Below are positions 13,301 to 26,000 of a stretch of DNA of 64,000 nt, piece by piece (positions within the stretch are counted from its first letter, which is position 1; every line of letters starts with the position of its first letter). The DNA is from Rachycentron canadum (lineage: Eukaryota; Chordata; Actinopteri; Carangiformes; Rachycentridae). The stretch lies in NCBI GenBank assembly GCA_038496675.1, contig CM076649.1:15371019-15435018 (forward strand). The letters are read 5' to 3'. The notes beneath the pieces are model-generated. The model was not told where the DNA came from and did no database searches. It saw only the letters and a program-made list of their open reading frames with translations. The position numbers were made by a program, and so were the translations under genes.

Positions 13301-16300
13301 TGTATTTTTGTATTTGTGCAGATGTGTGAGATGCTACCTATACTGAAATTAATGCTATGAACGTTTATAGTCAGCAAAACACACAGCACAGCTAAACAGT
13401 GAACCAATGAATATCATTGCTATTGTGTAATAAGAACAAAAGCAGGATTATGATGATAAGGCTCTTTTCAGTTACAACAGGTTGATCTGGTGTATTTGAG
13501 ACAATCTATCGTGTGATTTTTGCAGGGATAAAACATTTCTTATTCCATGCAATGTTGTGAAAAACAAAATATAAAAATCAATTGAACAAATTTCCCTTAC
13601 TGTGTCTAAATCAAGAGAGAATGGGGTGATGGTTTGCTGCAGATCTAGGCGCAAGACTTAGATAATCCAAGCCCCAAACTCTACTAATCTGGTATTAAAC
13701 CTAAAGTTTCCTAATGTCTGAGCAGCTGACAATCAAATCCCCCAGATCATCTGACCCACTGTCTAGACTCCAAACTTGTCATCCATCTATTCTGCTGTCT
13801 CAAGTGTGGAGGCAGAAAGGGACAAAAGAGCGCATCCATTTCTCAAACTTATTTAGTTGCAGAATTGACGGCGTTTCAGAAGGAATTTTGATCTCTGGTT
13901 ACTATTGTTTCCAACAAAGGAAGGAGATGAGGTGGTATTGGCAGGAAGATGGGCTTTCAACTGCATAATGCGAAAGAACATGGACAAATCTTCTCAAGCA
14001 TAATGTAAGAAGAAAACATGGTACCTGAACGAAATAGAGGGAGGAAGACTAGGCTAAATAATAGGTGTTCACCAAGAAAACATCTTTGTAGTGAAGAAAT
14101 GAACAGCAAGGGGAACTATGAGAAGCAGAGGGGGAAGGGTGGGAAGGAAAGGAGCCCTTTGAGGATCACTATCACAGAAAAAGGAGCAGATTTAACAAAG
14201 GGAACAGAGAGAACTGTAGTAGAGTGGAAAATAGGCAGCACAAATGCAATGACAGAGACAGGACGACACACAACGAGAAGCAGGAGCCCAACGCCAAATT
14301 GCCAAGTCACCACAAAAACACTCTCATAGCTATCACAAGGCATAATGTTGAACACACTGTTGTGATGCATGAGCTCAGTGGCAGTAAGCGGTTCTAAAAA
14401 CCAATGGCTGTGTAATGCTCGTTAATGTGGCTATTATGGTGTCGACGACGGTGCTTTGCACTGCGAGAGTGTTATTCAGAGCTAATGGGCATGGCCTGTG
14501 AGTGCTATTATGGAGTTAGCGTTGCCTGCAGCTTATCTCATCCTATACTAGGAGGGCGGGGCGGGCGTGACACATAAGCGCCTGCCTGTCAAATCAGTAA
14601 ATGAACAAGGGCTGGTTCGTTGTCTGTGATGTCATGGATAGTTCAGATATTGAAAAACATCCAGAGACAGGTCTCAACAGGTCAATGATAAAAGATTACA
14701 GAGGTGCTTACAAAGGCACTTAACCATGTGTGCAGTAGTTAATTCTGCGATCATCACCCCAGGGACCATATATTTCCAGGCCCTGTTGTAGATGCGCAGA
14801 GCCTTGTGCTTGGCACTGGCTTCACCCTGCAACTATTAGGCCTTCAGGGTCAGTCTATAAAAGCCTCTTTCTGCAAGACGGCTTCTGATAATGTGGCATC
14901 TAATTTCCAACCATGGATGGACATCTTGAATTCTACTTTAAAGGAAAAAAAATTACTTTTTAAGAAAAAAATGCTTATTTGTATTCTTGTCAAGAATTAG
15001 ATGAGAGGTCATTCTCATCTGTATGGGACATATGAAGCTAAAGCCAATAGTGGAAACAGCTAGTTTGACTTTGGCTAAAGGATGAAGTCCACACACTAGC
15101 ACCGCCAAAGACATCCTAGTTAGCATGGACATAGTCATACTTGTAGATTCCCTATGTTTCCAGTCTTACCCTAACCTAAAAGCTAATTGGCTGCTGGTTC
15201 TAGCTCCATATTTACTGTGTAAACAAGAACTCACCAACACTTTGTTGTGTCGTGTATACACAATAAATTGTTCATGAGTCCTACAGTTAACTTCACACAC
15301 AGTCAAAGTGGCCAACTTTTCTTCATCAGAAAATATGTGTGTAACAGTTCATACTTGAATCAGCTCAGTTGATTTTAAAATGTATCTCATTTGACATTGC
15401 AGGTTTTTCCATTTTCCCTGCACTCCTGTAAAATTTCCAAAAACTGATTGTGAAAATAACCCATTGCTAAATTCTAGAAACAAAAGAAGGACACATAATC
15501 TCCAGGTAAAATGTGTCTACCACATGGAGTACCTCTTAGCCTACATAATAATTGCATCAGTCTCATTAACAGTCTGGATTTATATTCACAAAAGGTGCAT
15601 ATGCTAATTAAAAAGGGTTTACAAGATTTCATCACACTTACTATCAGCTCATTACAATGGAATCTGCACTCACGATGGCTCTCTTTTAAGTTCTCTCTCA
15701 AACTTTCAGCACGGGATCAGCTGAGGGCAAACGTCTAGACAGTGCTTTGCTTAAGGTGCAGGTGATTAGGCAACACAAGGGACTGGGGCTATGTTATTCC
15801 CCAGGTTGTTGCCGCGTCTCTGGGGTTCTCCAAATAAGGTCTGTGGAGGTTTTACGCTATGAGGCTGCCTACAGCTCTGTCTCTCCTCCTACTGATCACA
15901 ACATGTCAATCCAACACACTTCTGATGTCACTCATCTTTACACCAGTTGTGGTTACAGCTTTTTTTTTTTTTTTTTACAGTTTTCGTGCGAGCATGTCAG
16001 CTGTATGAGTATTCAACACAGCTTCTGTTCATTTCTTCCTGCGCTGCCGCCTGCATTGTCATTGTAATGTTTGTGACATCAAGTGGACAAAGTCGAAACT
16101 GCAGGTCCCCTCATCCGCACTTACTATGTGACTTCACATGAACACAGAGTTGATGTACAGTTCAGACTCCTGTAACCAATCATAATCAGGTATGCTAATT
16201 ATTGTAATAGTTTTTTGCATTGCAGTCTCTTGTTATTTGCCAATTAACACTTTAATTTTCTGCTTCCACCTCTGCAGGTATTTTATAAGTGCTTCCTAAC

Positions 16301-16661
16301 AAACATACAAAAACATTAAAGCTGATACATAGTTTTTCTTTAGCTGGAGGAAATGTCTCACTCTGAAAATGTTCTCCTGGGGATACAAAACCAGGCTTGA
16401 AAAATCATACACTATACCAGTAAATATATGTTATCTATGAATTTACATAATTTATTTTTCAAACACATTAAGGTGGGAGGTCTGCGATCACATCAGCCAA
16501 GTAAATCAGTGACACTAAAAATGTATTTCATGCGATTAAATTGAAAAGTTACGCAGTTTCTTCACCTCGAACCCTTTCATCTGAAATCACTTAAGTTATA
16601 TGATAAAGAATATTGGATCAGCCTTTGATGATATATATCTGTATCACCAGCTCATACACAT

Positions 16662-16745
<84 letters not shown>

Positions 16746-16808
16746 CTCAGATCCTTCTTCACACTAGTCACAGGGTTTTCTAATTTCCTATTCAGATCTC
16801 ACCTCTGA

Positions 16809-16847
<39 letters not shown>

Positions 16848-19093
16848 AATATTTCCCTATCCCATTGTATCATTCAAATGTAGCCTGTGTGATGTAAGGC
16901 AGGGTACACAAATACAATATGTCCACTCAGGCGTGACAGAGTGTTTGCCCATTAATACTTTACAAAGGCACAGCCGGAACTCACTCAGTGGAGCAACACA
17001 AAAGGGAGTTTACTTTTACTTTGCATGTGCGTGTGCCAGTGTGTCTGTGCATTTGCAAGTGTGCATGTGCAGATGCCTTTGTGTGTTTGTGTGTATACCT
17101 ATGCAGTCCCCGCTGTGCAGTAAGCGTCATGCGTAAAAGCACAATCAGAGCAGGGCTGTGCCCTGGCTCCCAAATCATTACTATTTAAAGGGAAAATGAT
17201 GTAGCTTCACACAAACACAAACACACACAAGAAGTTGGAGGGTGGACCCAGAGGTATGAATACCCTCAGGCATTGTAACTGTTCCACTCAGTGATCCTGG
17301 AGTGCAGAGGCAGATGGAGAGAAGCATCCATCTCTTTCTGCAATGATTTACTAACACACTGTATCTCTGTTGCACCAGCTGACACAGGTATGCATGTCAA
17401 GAAAAAACAAGTGGAAAGTGTAGTGGAAAAACTGCCTGAAAAAGATTATACATGGCGAACAGTCACACACTCACAGAAACAAACTGACAAAATGACACAA
17501 GCATGACATTATGGAGCAGATATTGGAGTAAACAACAGCAGGCTGATCTGCACTGAAACACTTAACTTGATTTCTTTGCTCAGTAATGAAAGAGAGTTTG
17601 TCTGTCACCGTGTCTCGCACCAAACTGAATCCACTCAACCATTTTTATCAGGTCATTGTGCTCTCTGTCTTTCCCTGCCACCAAAGACACTTTAACAGCA
17701 GTGTCCATGAAACAATATTTGAAACAAAATTTTCTGTAACCCAGAGCATCCCAGACACAAAAAACAACAACACAAAGGGAGGAAGTTAACATCAGGTCAG
17801 GTATAATTGGTAATTGCATATTGAGTATTTGTGTAATGTGCAACTTTCTACTTTTACTTAACACTGCACTTCAGAGAAAAATATGACATTAGTTTAGTAC
17901 TATATTAACCACCGCTTACTACTGTGCAGATAAAAGCAGTTAAAGGTTAAATCGCTAAGCAGTGTATAAAGTGGTTCCATTTAGCTGTGCATGTATCAAC
18001 ATTGTATTGACAATATTAAAATGCTCCATAGACATAAATGTGTTGATAATTTGACCCTCTGAAAGGGGTCATTCCTTATAATGAGCACCTTTATATTTGG
18101 CAGACTTCTACAAAGTGATGCTAATACTTACACACTTTTATTTATGACTTTTACTTGATAAGAAAAATCTCTTTTTTTACAACCTGGTACAGATTTCCAC
18201 TCACTCACTCTATTCCCTCCCTGGAGGTGCACACAAACCATAGCCAACACTTTCCTAACAAACCCTATGAGCTTAACTAAACTTGGCAGAACCCCAGTTG
18301 AGACAAGCATTTTATTTATCCTGAATGCCACTGCAGTGAAACCAAACAGTGGAGACAATTTATTTTTCCTTGACTTCGACAATCACTATGATCTTTAAAA
18401 TGTATCCCCAAATGTGAAATCTATGAGACACAGACATACAAGTGGACAGAGTGCATTTCTCCTGTAGAGTAACAGAAAAGCAGATTAACCTCATGACTCT
18501 ATTTATTGGCGACCATCAACTCTACTACAGAAAACACACAGTATTTATCACCTTGGTATTTACAACAACAACCAAGCAGCTGCCAACATTAGCACCACTA
18601 ACTCCAGTAGAAAATAAAAAAACAAAAAATCATGGTAAAAATATTGTGCCGAATTGGGTTCACTTGAAAAAGTTAGTCTCACAGTAATGGGCCCAGCAGC
18701 AGCAATGTAGTAATGGGACCTGCTACCATTTACTCCTCTTTCTGTCAGCATCAATAATGAAACACCATTTACACTATGGCTTTTCTTCAAAGGCAGACTA
18801 CTGAGAGGGGTTCTCTCTCGTTCCATCAGTGCTCAAGCCTAAAAAGGTGAAAAGAGCCCGAGTGGATATGTGTGCGTGAACGTGTGTTTGTGTGAGTAAA
18901 ACATTGTTGGATGAGGTGTGAGATCTTTTGTAACTGTGAACTCAGAGGTCAAGCATGACTCATGAGATAAGTGCAGCTGAGCACTGGATTTGGAAGTGAG
19001 AGGTGGTGCGACTCAGAGGTGAGATCTGAATAGGAAATTAGAAAACCCTGTGACTAGTGTGAAGGAGGATCTGAGCTGTGTGTGTGTGTGTGT

Positions 19094-19173
<80 letters not shown>

Positions 19174-19916
19174 AGGGGAAAAAAGAAAAAGTGATTAAGA
19201 AGAAGCGAATTCAGGAACTCTGTCAGTCTATTTGTTCCTCATCCTTCCTTCCTCTTAGCTAAGTATAGGCCCTCTAAGTCTTTGAAGTGAACAAACAAAA
19301 GCAAAGCATCAGGGCAATGCCTATTCGGAAAGGTTAGCAAAGTTTCAAATGATTCCTTATTTATCCTAGCTTTCATTACAAAGCCAATCATCTTTGCTCT
19401 GGTTGCCTGATTTTATCATTATCAAGCAATTGTTCCCATCTAGGAACTCATCAAAGAGGTTAAACAACAAATCTACTTTTTTATTGGGTGAAAATAGTGT
19501 TGAAATGAACTAGCAGGTATGTTTTTGACAGTGTCATTTGAATGGGAAAAGCACCGTCTACTGGCTACATTCAGGAATAGCAACACAGTGGTGGACTTCA
19601 GAAGTGATTCATGCTGACATATAAACATTGAGTGAGATTTACTTATTTCATATGAAAAGAATAAAACCTCAGTGAGGAAAATAAGAATCAAACACAAATC
19701 ACAGTGAGAGTGAAACAAGAATGAGTAATAGCAAATTAACTATTGTGCTGTGTTTTAGTTTCTGGAGAACAGGGACCTTCGTTAAAAGCACATACAAACA
19801 TATAAACATCATTTTATCATTTTATCATCAATTATTCGGCTAGATAATCTTCTTTTTACCTGTATTTGTGTTCTGTGTGTCTTATTGGCCAGATGTGCCC
19901 TCAATGAATGATAATA

Positions 19917-20000
<84 letters not shown>

Positions 20001-23000
20001 GATTGATTTTCATGGGCTCCACATTTGAGAGAACTTTTCACAGAGCACTTCCCTTCTCAAATTCCAAAAAAAACGTCATTATGATTTCTGTTTTCTGATT
20101 TGTGTTCTACAAAAATCTCTGGGGTCTCACTCATTCAAAAGCACAAGCCATGAATGACAGTTTGGCAAACAAGGGTAAAACATTTGTTATTTTGTAGCTC
20201 ACATAAAACTATGACTATATAAAACATTTCATTTCATGGTCATACTCTCACATTAGCACTGTAATCAAATGTGCAGTCTATGTAAAGGTATAGGATTAAT
20301 AATATATATTCAGCACTTTTTCATACAGTTTTGGGCTTCAATGAAGTCGGACAACTTTTTTTACTTTAACTTTATTAAATTGGAAAAATCTTCTAATTAC
20401 TGTTACTATTTTAAAGCGCTGAGGTCTGTGAGACTCCAAACAATGAGGAACGAAAATCAATGTCTACCAAACCTAGGGGTTACATAATAAACACAAAAAT
20501 GTGGGGTAGTTGTTATTTCAGTAGAGCTTCTTAATAATCTTTTTAGTTTAGCTTTTTTTACTGAGAATAAACTGAGTTTCTTCCTGTTGGCACAATATAT
20601 TGTATGTTAGTTGAAGTGAACAAACAAAAGGTGGATGATGTTGAGAGTTTTTTCCTGATTACTATCCTATTCGTTTACTGCATTAAGATGATGATGTTTG
20701 GGACATGAACCAAAAAAAGAGATTCTGATCAAGTCCCAAGCGTTTGTCAAAGTCCCCCCAAGTCGTTCAGGTCTGTGAGTGTGGAATCAGTTTCCACCCC
20801 TGACCCTAACAGTTTAAATAACCCTGTGCTTCAGATTCACTGACACCACTCATGTATGAGGCAACTATATATTTTGCTCTGGTTGGGGGCTAATACAGCA
20901 TGATTGGATTGGGTTGGCTGACACACTGTCTGTGTGTTTGTGATCTCAGCAGAGTGTCTGTGGATGATGGGGGTCACTGACACTGTTTGTTTCTTGCTGG
21001 GCAGGAACTCTCATAGTGGACAAATAGGTGGAACAAAGGTCTATGAAAACGACCTGCAGCTTTCATCTGTCTATCGTCACAACATCACACATATACCGTA
21101 CTCTGCTGTGCATGTGTGAACAGAAATCTATGGATATTTAATTATCTGCTCTACTTTCTACCCACTACATATTGCATGTATTTTTTAATCAGTGACTCAA
21201 CATCATGAACATCACATCGATTTGATTTGGTAATTTTTCCCCAAATTTCCCTTTTGCCAGTGTTTGGATTATCACCCAAATGTTATGTCTTGACCTATAA
21301 AAGTTATCAGAAGAAAATACTTCCTTTATAACCATCTGTCATATCCTCTGGTGGCTCGACCAGATATGAAATGGAATGCTGTCCCAAATAAAATCAGGTC
21401 TTTTAAACTGCAGTTTAAATTTCCAGTCGTGAGGCTGAGGCTCTCCCGGCCCGACAGCTGCTGTATATTTGCTCCTGCTTTCATACAGCGCAGGGGAATA
21501 AGGAACGCAAGGAGACACTGTTGGCTGGGCTTCCATTACCTGCATTAGTGGTTTTAACCTTTCATGTTACGTGATCTCCCTGGGACACAATGAACCACAG
21601 ACTGTTGAACTGGCAGGGCAGAGATGCACAGCTTGACTAGATCTTATTGGTACACAAAAACATACAATTTAACTCCTTTTCAAAGGCGCCCCAGTGTATG
21701 GGTGGCATTTTGAAAACACCTTTCAATAAGTCTTCCTTATCAAGAACCTGTCTAACCTATGATGAGAGTGGGAGGAGACATCTTCTCACCCGTGGTGTGT
21801 TTCTTTGTCTGGATGGACAGAAAGGCCAGGCATCATTTTACCATCAGCTTTTTCTGCTCTTTGCCAGTGTTAAAAGGCTTAGCGCTGTTTGAGCTACAAG
21901 CAGAGCAGTGTCTTCCTCTTTCTATGATTTAAAAAAAGAATCCAACGTGGATTTCACTTAAAGTACAACCTATTAATGAAGTCATTGATTTATGTTTCTA
22001 TTCTCTCAAAATGAATCTGCAATGTTGATCATTATAAAGCCAAAATATACCAAACAGGTGTGGCAGAATCAGAGAGACCCTGCTGCAGAAATGTGAGGAA
22101 AAGTGTACAAAATAAAGCATCTTGAATATTTAGTGATGCTGCAATGAAAACAAAACATTTTTGGTTTGAATGTTGCTCTATGACCCATAGTTAGATGACT
22201 TCAAACAGCTGTAGTAATAAAGACAAGAGCAATGGGAAAATTGGCAACGTAGTTTATAGAGCGTTAAAGTCCACATCAGGAGGAGGTTGGGGTGGATGAC
22301 ACAGAACGTCTATTTGATTATTACGTGAACGTATCAGTTTGTCAAAGTTGTTGTTGAGGAAGTACTTTTACACCAAATCATGATATTTTCCTAAACCTAA
22401 CCAAGCCATGACAGTTAATATAGCAAACATGGGAACTAAGGTAGATATGCAGCTGTCAGTGCAGTCCATTTGTTTATTACTGTAACCATGACAACCAAGA
22501 TTGCACCGACTGTAATAGGGTCGCTATTTCAGGATATATAGGTCCTATAGGTCGTATCATAGAGGTTGTTGAAAAAACAACCTCTATCTAGTTGGTTGAA
22601 TGGGTTCATATAGAAAATACAGGCTGTTCTCATCCAGTTGAAGCTTTAGGCTATTTTAGGGTAAATTAATGTCCAGCAATGAGAGCAGGGATCAGTGAGC
22701 AGCTCTACTAGCATAATTGATATGTAGGGAATAGTCCTTCAAACTTCTGTCTGCTATTGTTTTTTTCCTTCACAGAAATACATAAAATTAAAAAAGCGGC
22801 TCCCTCTCTTTTTTATAAATGATGCAGCTTTTGGAAATATAATAAAATAAGGCTCAAGTAAAAATATAATCATATATATGGATCATGGGGCTGCATATAC
22901 TACACTGGAATATATGAATATACACATTTAGACATGCAGAGACATGGAGGTTTTTACCTTCCACACATGAAGGTCTGGCTCTGGTGGTGCCAGCAACCTG

Positions 23001-26000
23001 CCCCGGGAAACAGGAACACTTGACGGTTTGAGAGCGCTCCTCAATCTTATTCTTATTACAGCAGCGATGGATGGCCACCACCTCACATGTCCCCTGCTTC
23101 ACTTGGTATGAGACTGAGAGAAAGACAGAAAGGAGAGGATATGGGGATTATTTATTAGAAATTCATAGACTGTAAAAGGTGGCTTATTGGTATTTTGATG
23201 GTTTGTTGTTGCAAAAAAATGCAGTTAAAATTCAGATAGCAAAAAACAATCAAATATACACCACAGCCAGTTCGCTGAAAATTAAACAAATCTGCTGAAT
23301 TATTTACTTTTGTATAAACTCCACAATTTATTCCGGTCTCACAGTCTTTGATTCATAAATAAACAGTCTTTAGTGATACTCTGTTTTTATTTTCAGCCCA
23401 GCGCCCTCATTAACGTTGTCACAGAAGGAGCTCTGTTGTTCTCATTGTGTGCAGGAGAAAAAATGAGAGCAAAGCATGTTGAAAAAACAATCATTTCTTT
23501 GGACTCTTTTCAGACAAAATAAGCCAATTGATCTAAGCAAAAAAAAGACATGCACATTTTATGAGGGAGTTGTGTGGTGGAGGGGCCCATTAATAGAATA
23601 CACTTAAATCATAATGGCTTTTGGCCAAAGCCCATCACTATTAAAAGTATGCAAGACTTTTAGCTAATAGCATTAACAAAAGCTAATTGGAGTCAGCAGT
23701 TATCAAACCTGGAGTCCAGTCAATGAATCAAGTTTCAAGGTGTGGGTTAGAGCTTATTTGAAAAAAAACCCAAATGTTTTGAATTTGCTATTCACAAGAA
23801 ACATCTGCTGATGCAAGCCTCACAAAGGAGAGCTCAGAAGTTTTTGATTTGCATAAAGCAGAAAGGGTTACAAAGTGATTTCAGGGCATTTAAATATTCA
23901 TCACAGTCAGACAAACTGTCTATAAATGGAAATGATTTAGTTCTGTAGCTTCTCCTCGAAAAAGTGGGCACCAAGCTAGGATGACTACAATGGCACGAGA
24001 GTCATCAGTAACATAACAAAGACCCTCAGAGTAACAGCTAAAGATCATGGTGGATGGTGTCACCATGGAGCATAATGTCAATTACAGGACATTGAAGTTG
24101 AAGCTACAACACTCACTCAACGCCACTGAAGTCTATCAAACAGTTCCTTCACACTCCACAATGCTAGTGGGAAAATGTTTTGTTAAGTGATGAAACTATG
24201 GTTAAAAAGTGTTTGTTTTGGACACAACACTGTGGATGGAGGGATATCAACATGAAAACATCCGAAAGGTGAAGTAGGTTTTAGGAAGCATTGTGATTCA
24301 GGGTTGAAAATTCATTCCTAGGTTTATTAAGGTACCATACAGGATAATGTCAGGGTGGCTGCACAGCTGCTGAAGCTTAATAGAAGTTGGGTCATGCAAC
24401 AGGAAAATGACTCTAAACGCTAAAGTAAATCTACCACAGCATTAATTGAATCAGTTGAATCAGAGCACAGACCTTAACCCAACAGAGATGCTGTTGTATG
24501 ACCTGAGAGAGCCGCTCACACAGAAATCCTCACAACATGTCTGAGCTGAAGCTGGTCTGTAGGAAGTGTGGCCCAAATTTCCTCCTGAACATTGTGCAGG
24601 TCTGATTAGCAGCTAACTAAACTGTGCTTTGAGGTTATTGCTGAAGACTGTGAATGTTACGAACTGTATAATATTGTCATTTTTTGACCAGTCGAAGCAA
24701 AAATTAGGTTATTCCAAAGTGTCTGTGTATGCATGTGTATGCACAGCACTGTTGAGGAGTAGTGAGCTAATTAAATGAGTAGTTTAATTACATTTTGCAG
24801 TATCTCTCTGGTAGTGCAGCTACATTCAAGTAGGTAAATTACAACTGCTTCTGTTCTGTCATTGAGCAACTTCAGTTTTCATCCTGACAACCGTGAAGAC
24901 ATCCACACAATGCATTCACAAGTCATGCATGGCCTGATGAATACGTAGGCAATTTTTGTAATAATATTCACTGAGTGTTTTTTTTGGGACTTTTTTTTTT
25001 ATATATATCAGATTTTTTTATAGTTTTATTTCACATGGAAATATTTTTACAAAGTGATTTGAAATAACATTTCTAAGTAGCTTGAGTAACTAAACTAGGT
25101 TTCTCCCTTTGGTGTCTTTGCTGTGGTTCAGGTTCTTACAGTGTAAAGTAATTGGTATTATGTCGTCAAAGTAGTTGCCCCAACACTGCACAGTATGTTG
25201 GCTTCTGCATTTCTGTGTGCAATCTTAAAAGTCATATTTGGATAACTGCTTTTCACCTGACATGACACCATCAACACACACATACACACGAATCTCCCCT
25301 GATTATGTCCACACCTCTGGGGACCTTGATCTGGTGAATTATAACATTCTCCTTACAGTAACGGGGCAGAAAGGCATATTTAACTTAAAGTAAATTTGAA
25401 CCCAAAGCTGAGTGACAAAACCAATGGTTTCAAATCTCTACCCTGATTATCCTCCTCCGTGGGGAAATGTGTTTTGTTAAACAGTACAGCAGTCTCCACA
25501 AGCTACAAGATAAATATGGCTTCACACTGATGAGAGGAACTCAGTGGGACGTTCCTGTATGTAGCAGTTGACAGGTTAACATCATGTGCGTGAGGATGCT
25601 ACAAGGATATTGTGTGAATAGGCTTGGACTGTATGTTAATGTTTAGAAATGTGTACTGCATCATGTCTCATCTAATGTTACATTCACTCAAGCGCATTAA
25701 AACCCATGAATCTCTTGGGAGGAAAGGTTTTTGTAGCCACCTAAAGGAAAGCACGCCAACCGCAAATGTTGGGTAAAATATTTAGTAAATCTAATCTTTG
25801 CTTATGGCTTCTGAAAGGATTCCAGCTCCCTTATCTCCACTCTCAAAGCTTGTTGTGCAGTCCTGAGAGTCTCTGGCACCGTTTCCCAAACACAGCAAAC
25901 TCTGCTGGCGACATTACTACCTATAAGCCTCTTTACAGCCCTGCAAAAACCTTAGTTATACTGTACCATAAGCCCAGATTTCATTTATGTACGTGACTTT

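Larger units (their letters stand above)
12700..22957 (-). other. tafa4: tafa4 intron between second and third coding exons (10.3 kb)
   Basis: No coding exon seen. It contains the miRNA-like hairpin at 12875-12943, a motif-rich block at 14380-14600 with a GC-box run, the inverted repeat 16658-16810/19011-19167 with its CA and TG microsatellites, an (AT)n run, the (TTA)n/(TAA)n palindrome at 19917-19999, and a 12-bp hairpin at 22559-22587. Confidence 0.8.
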
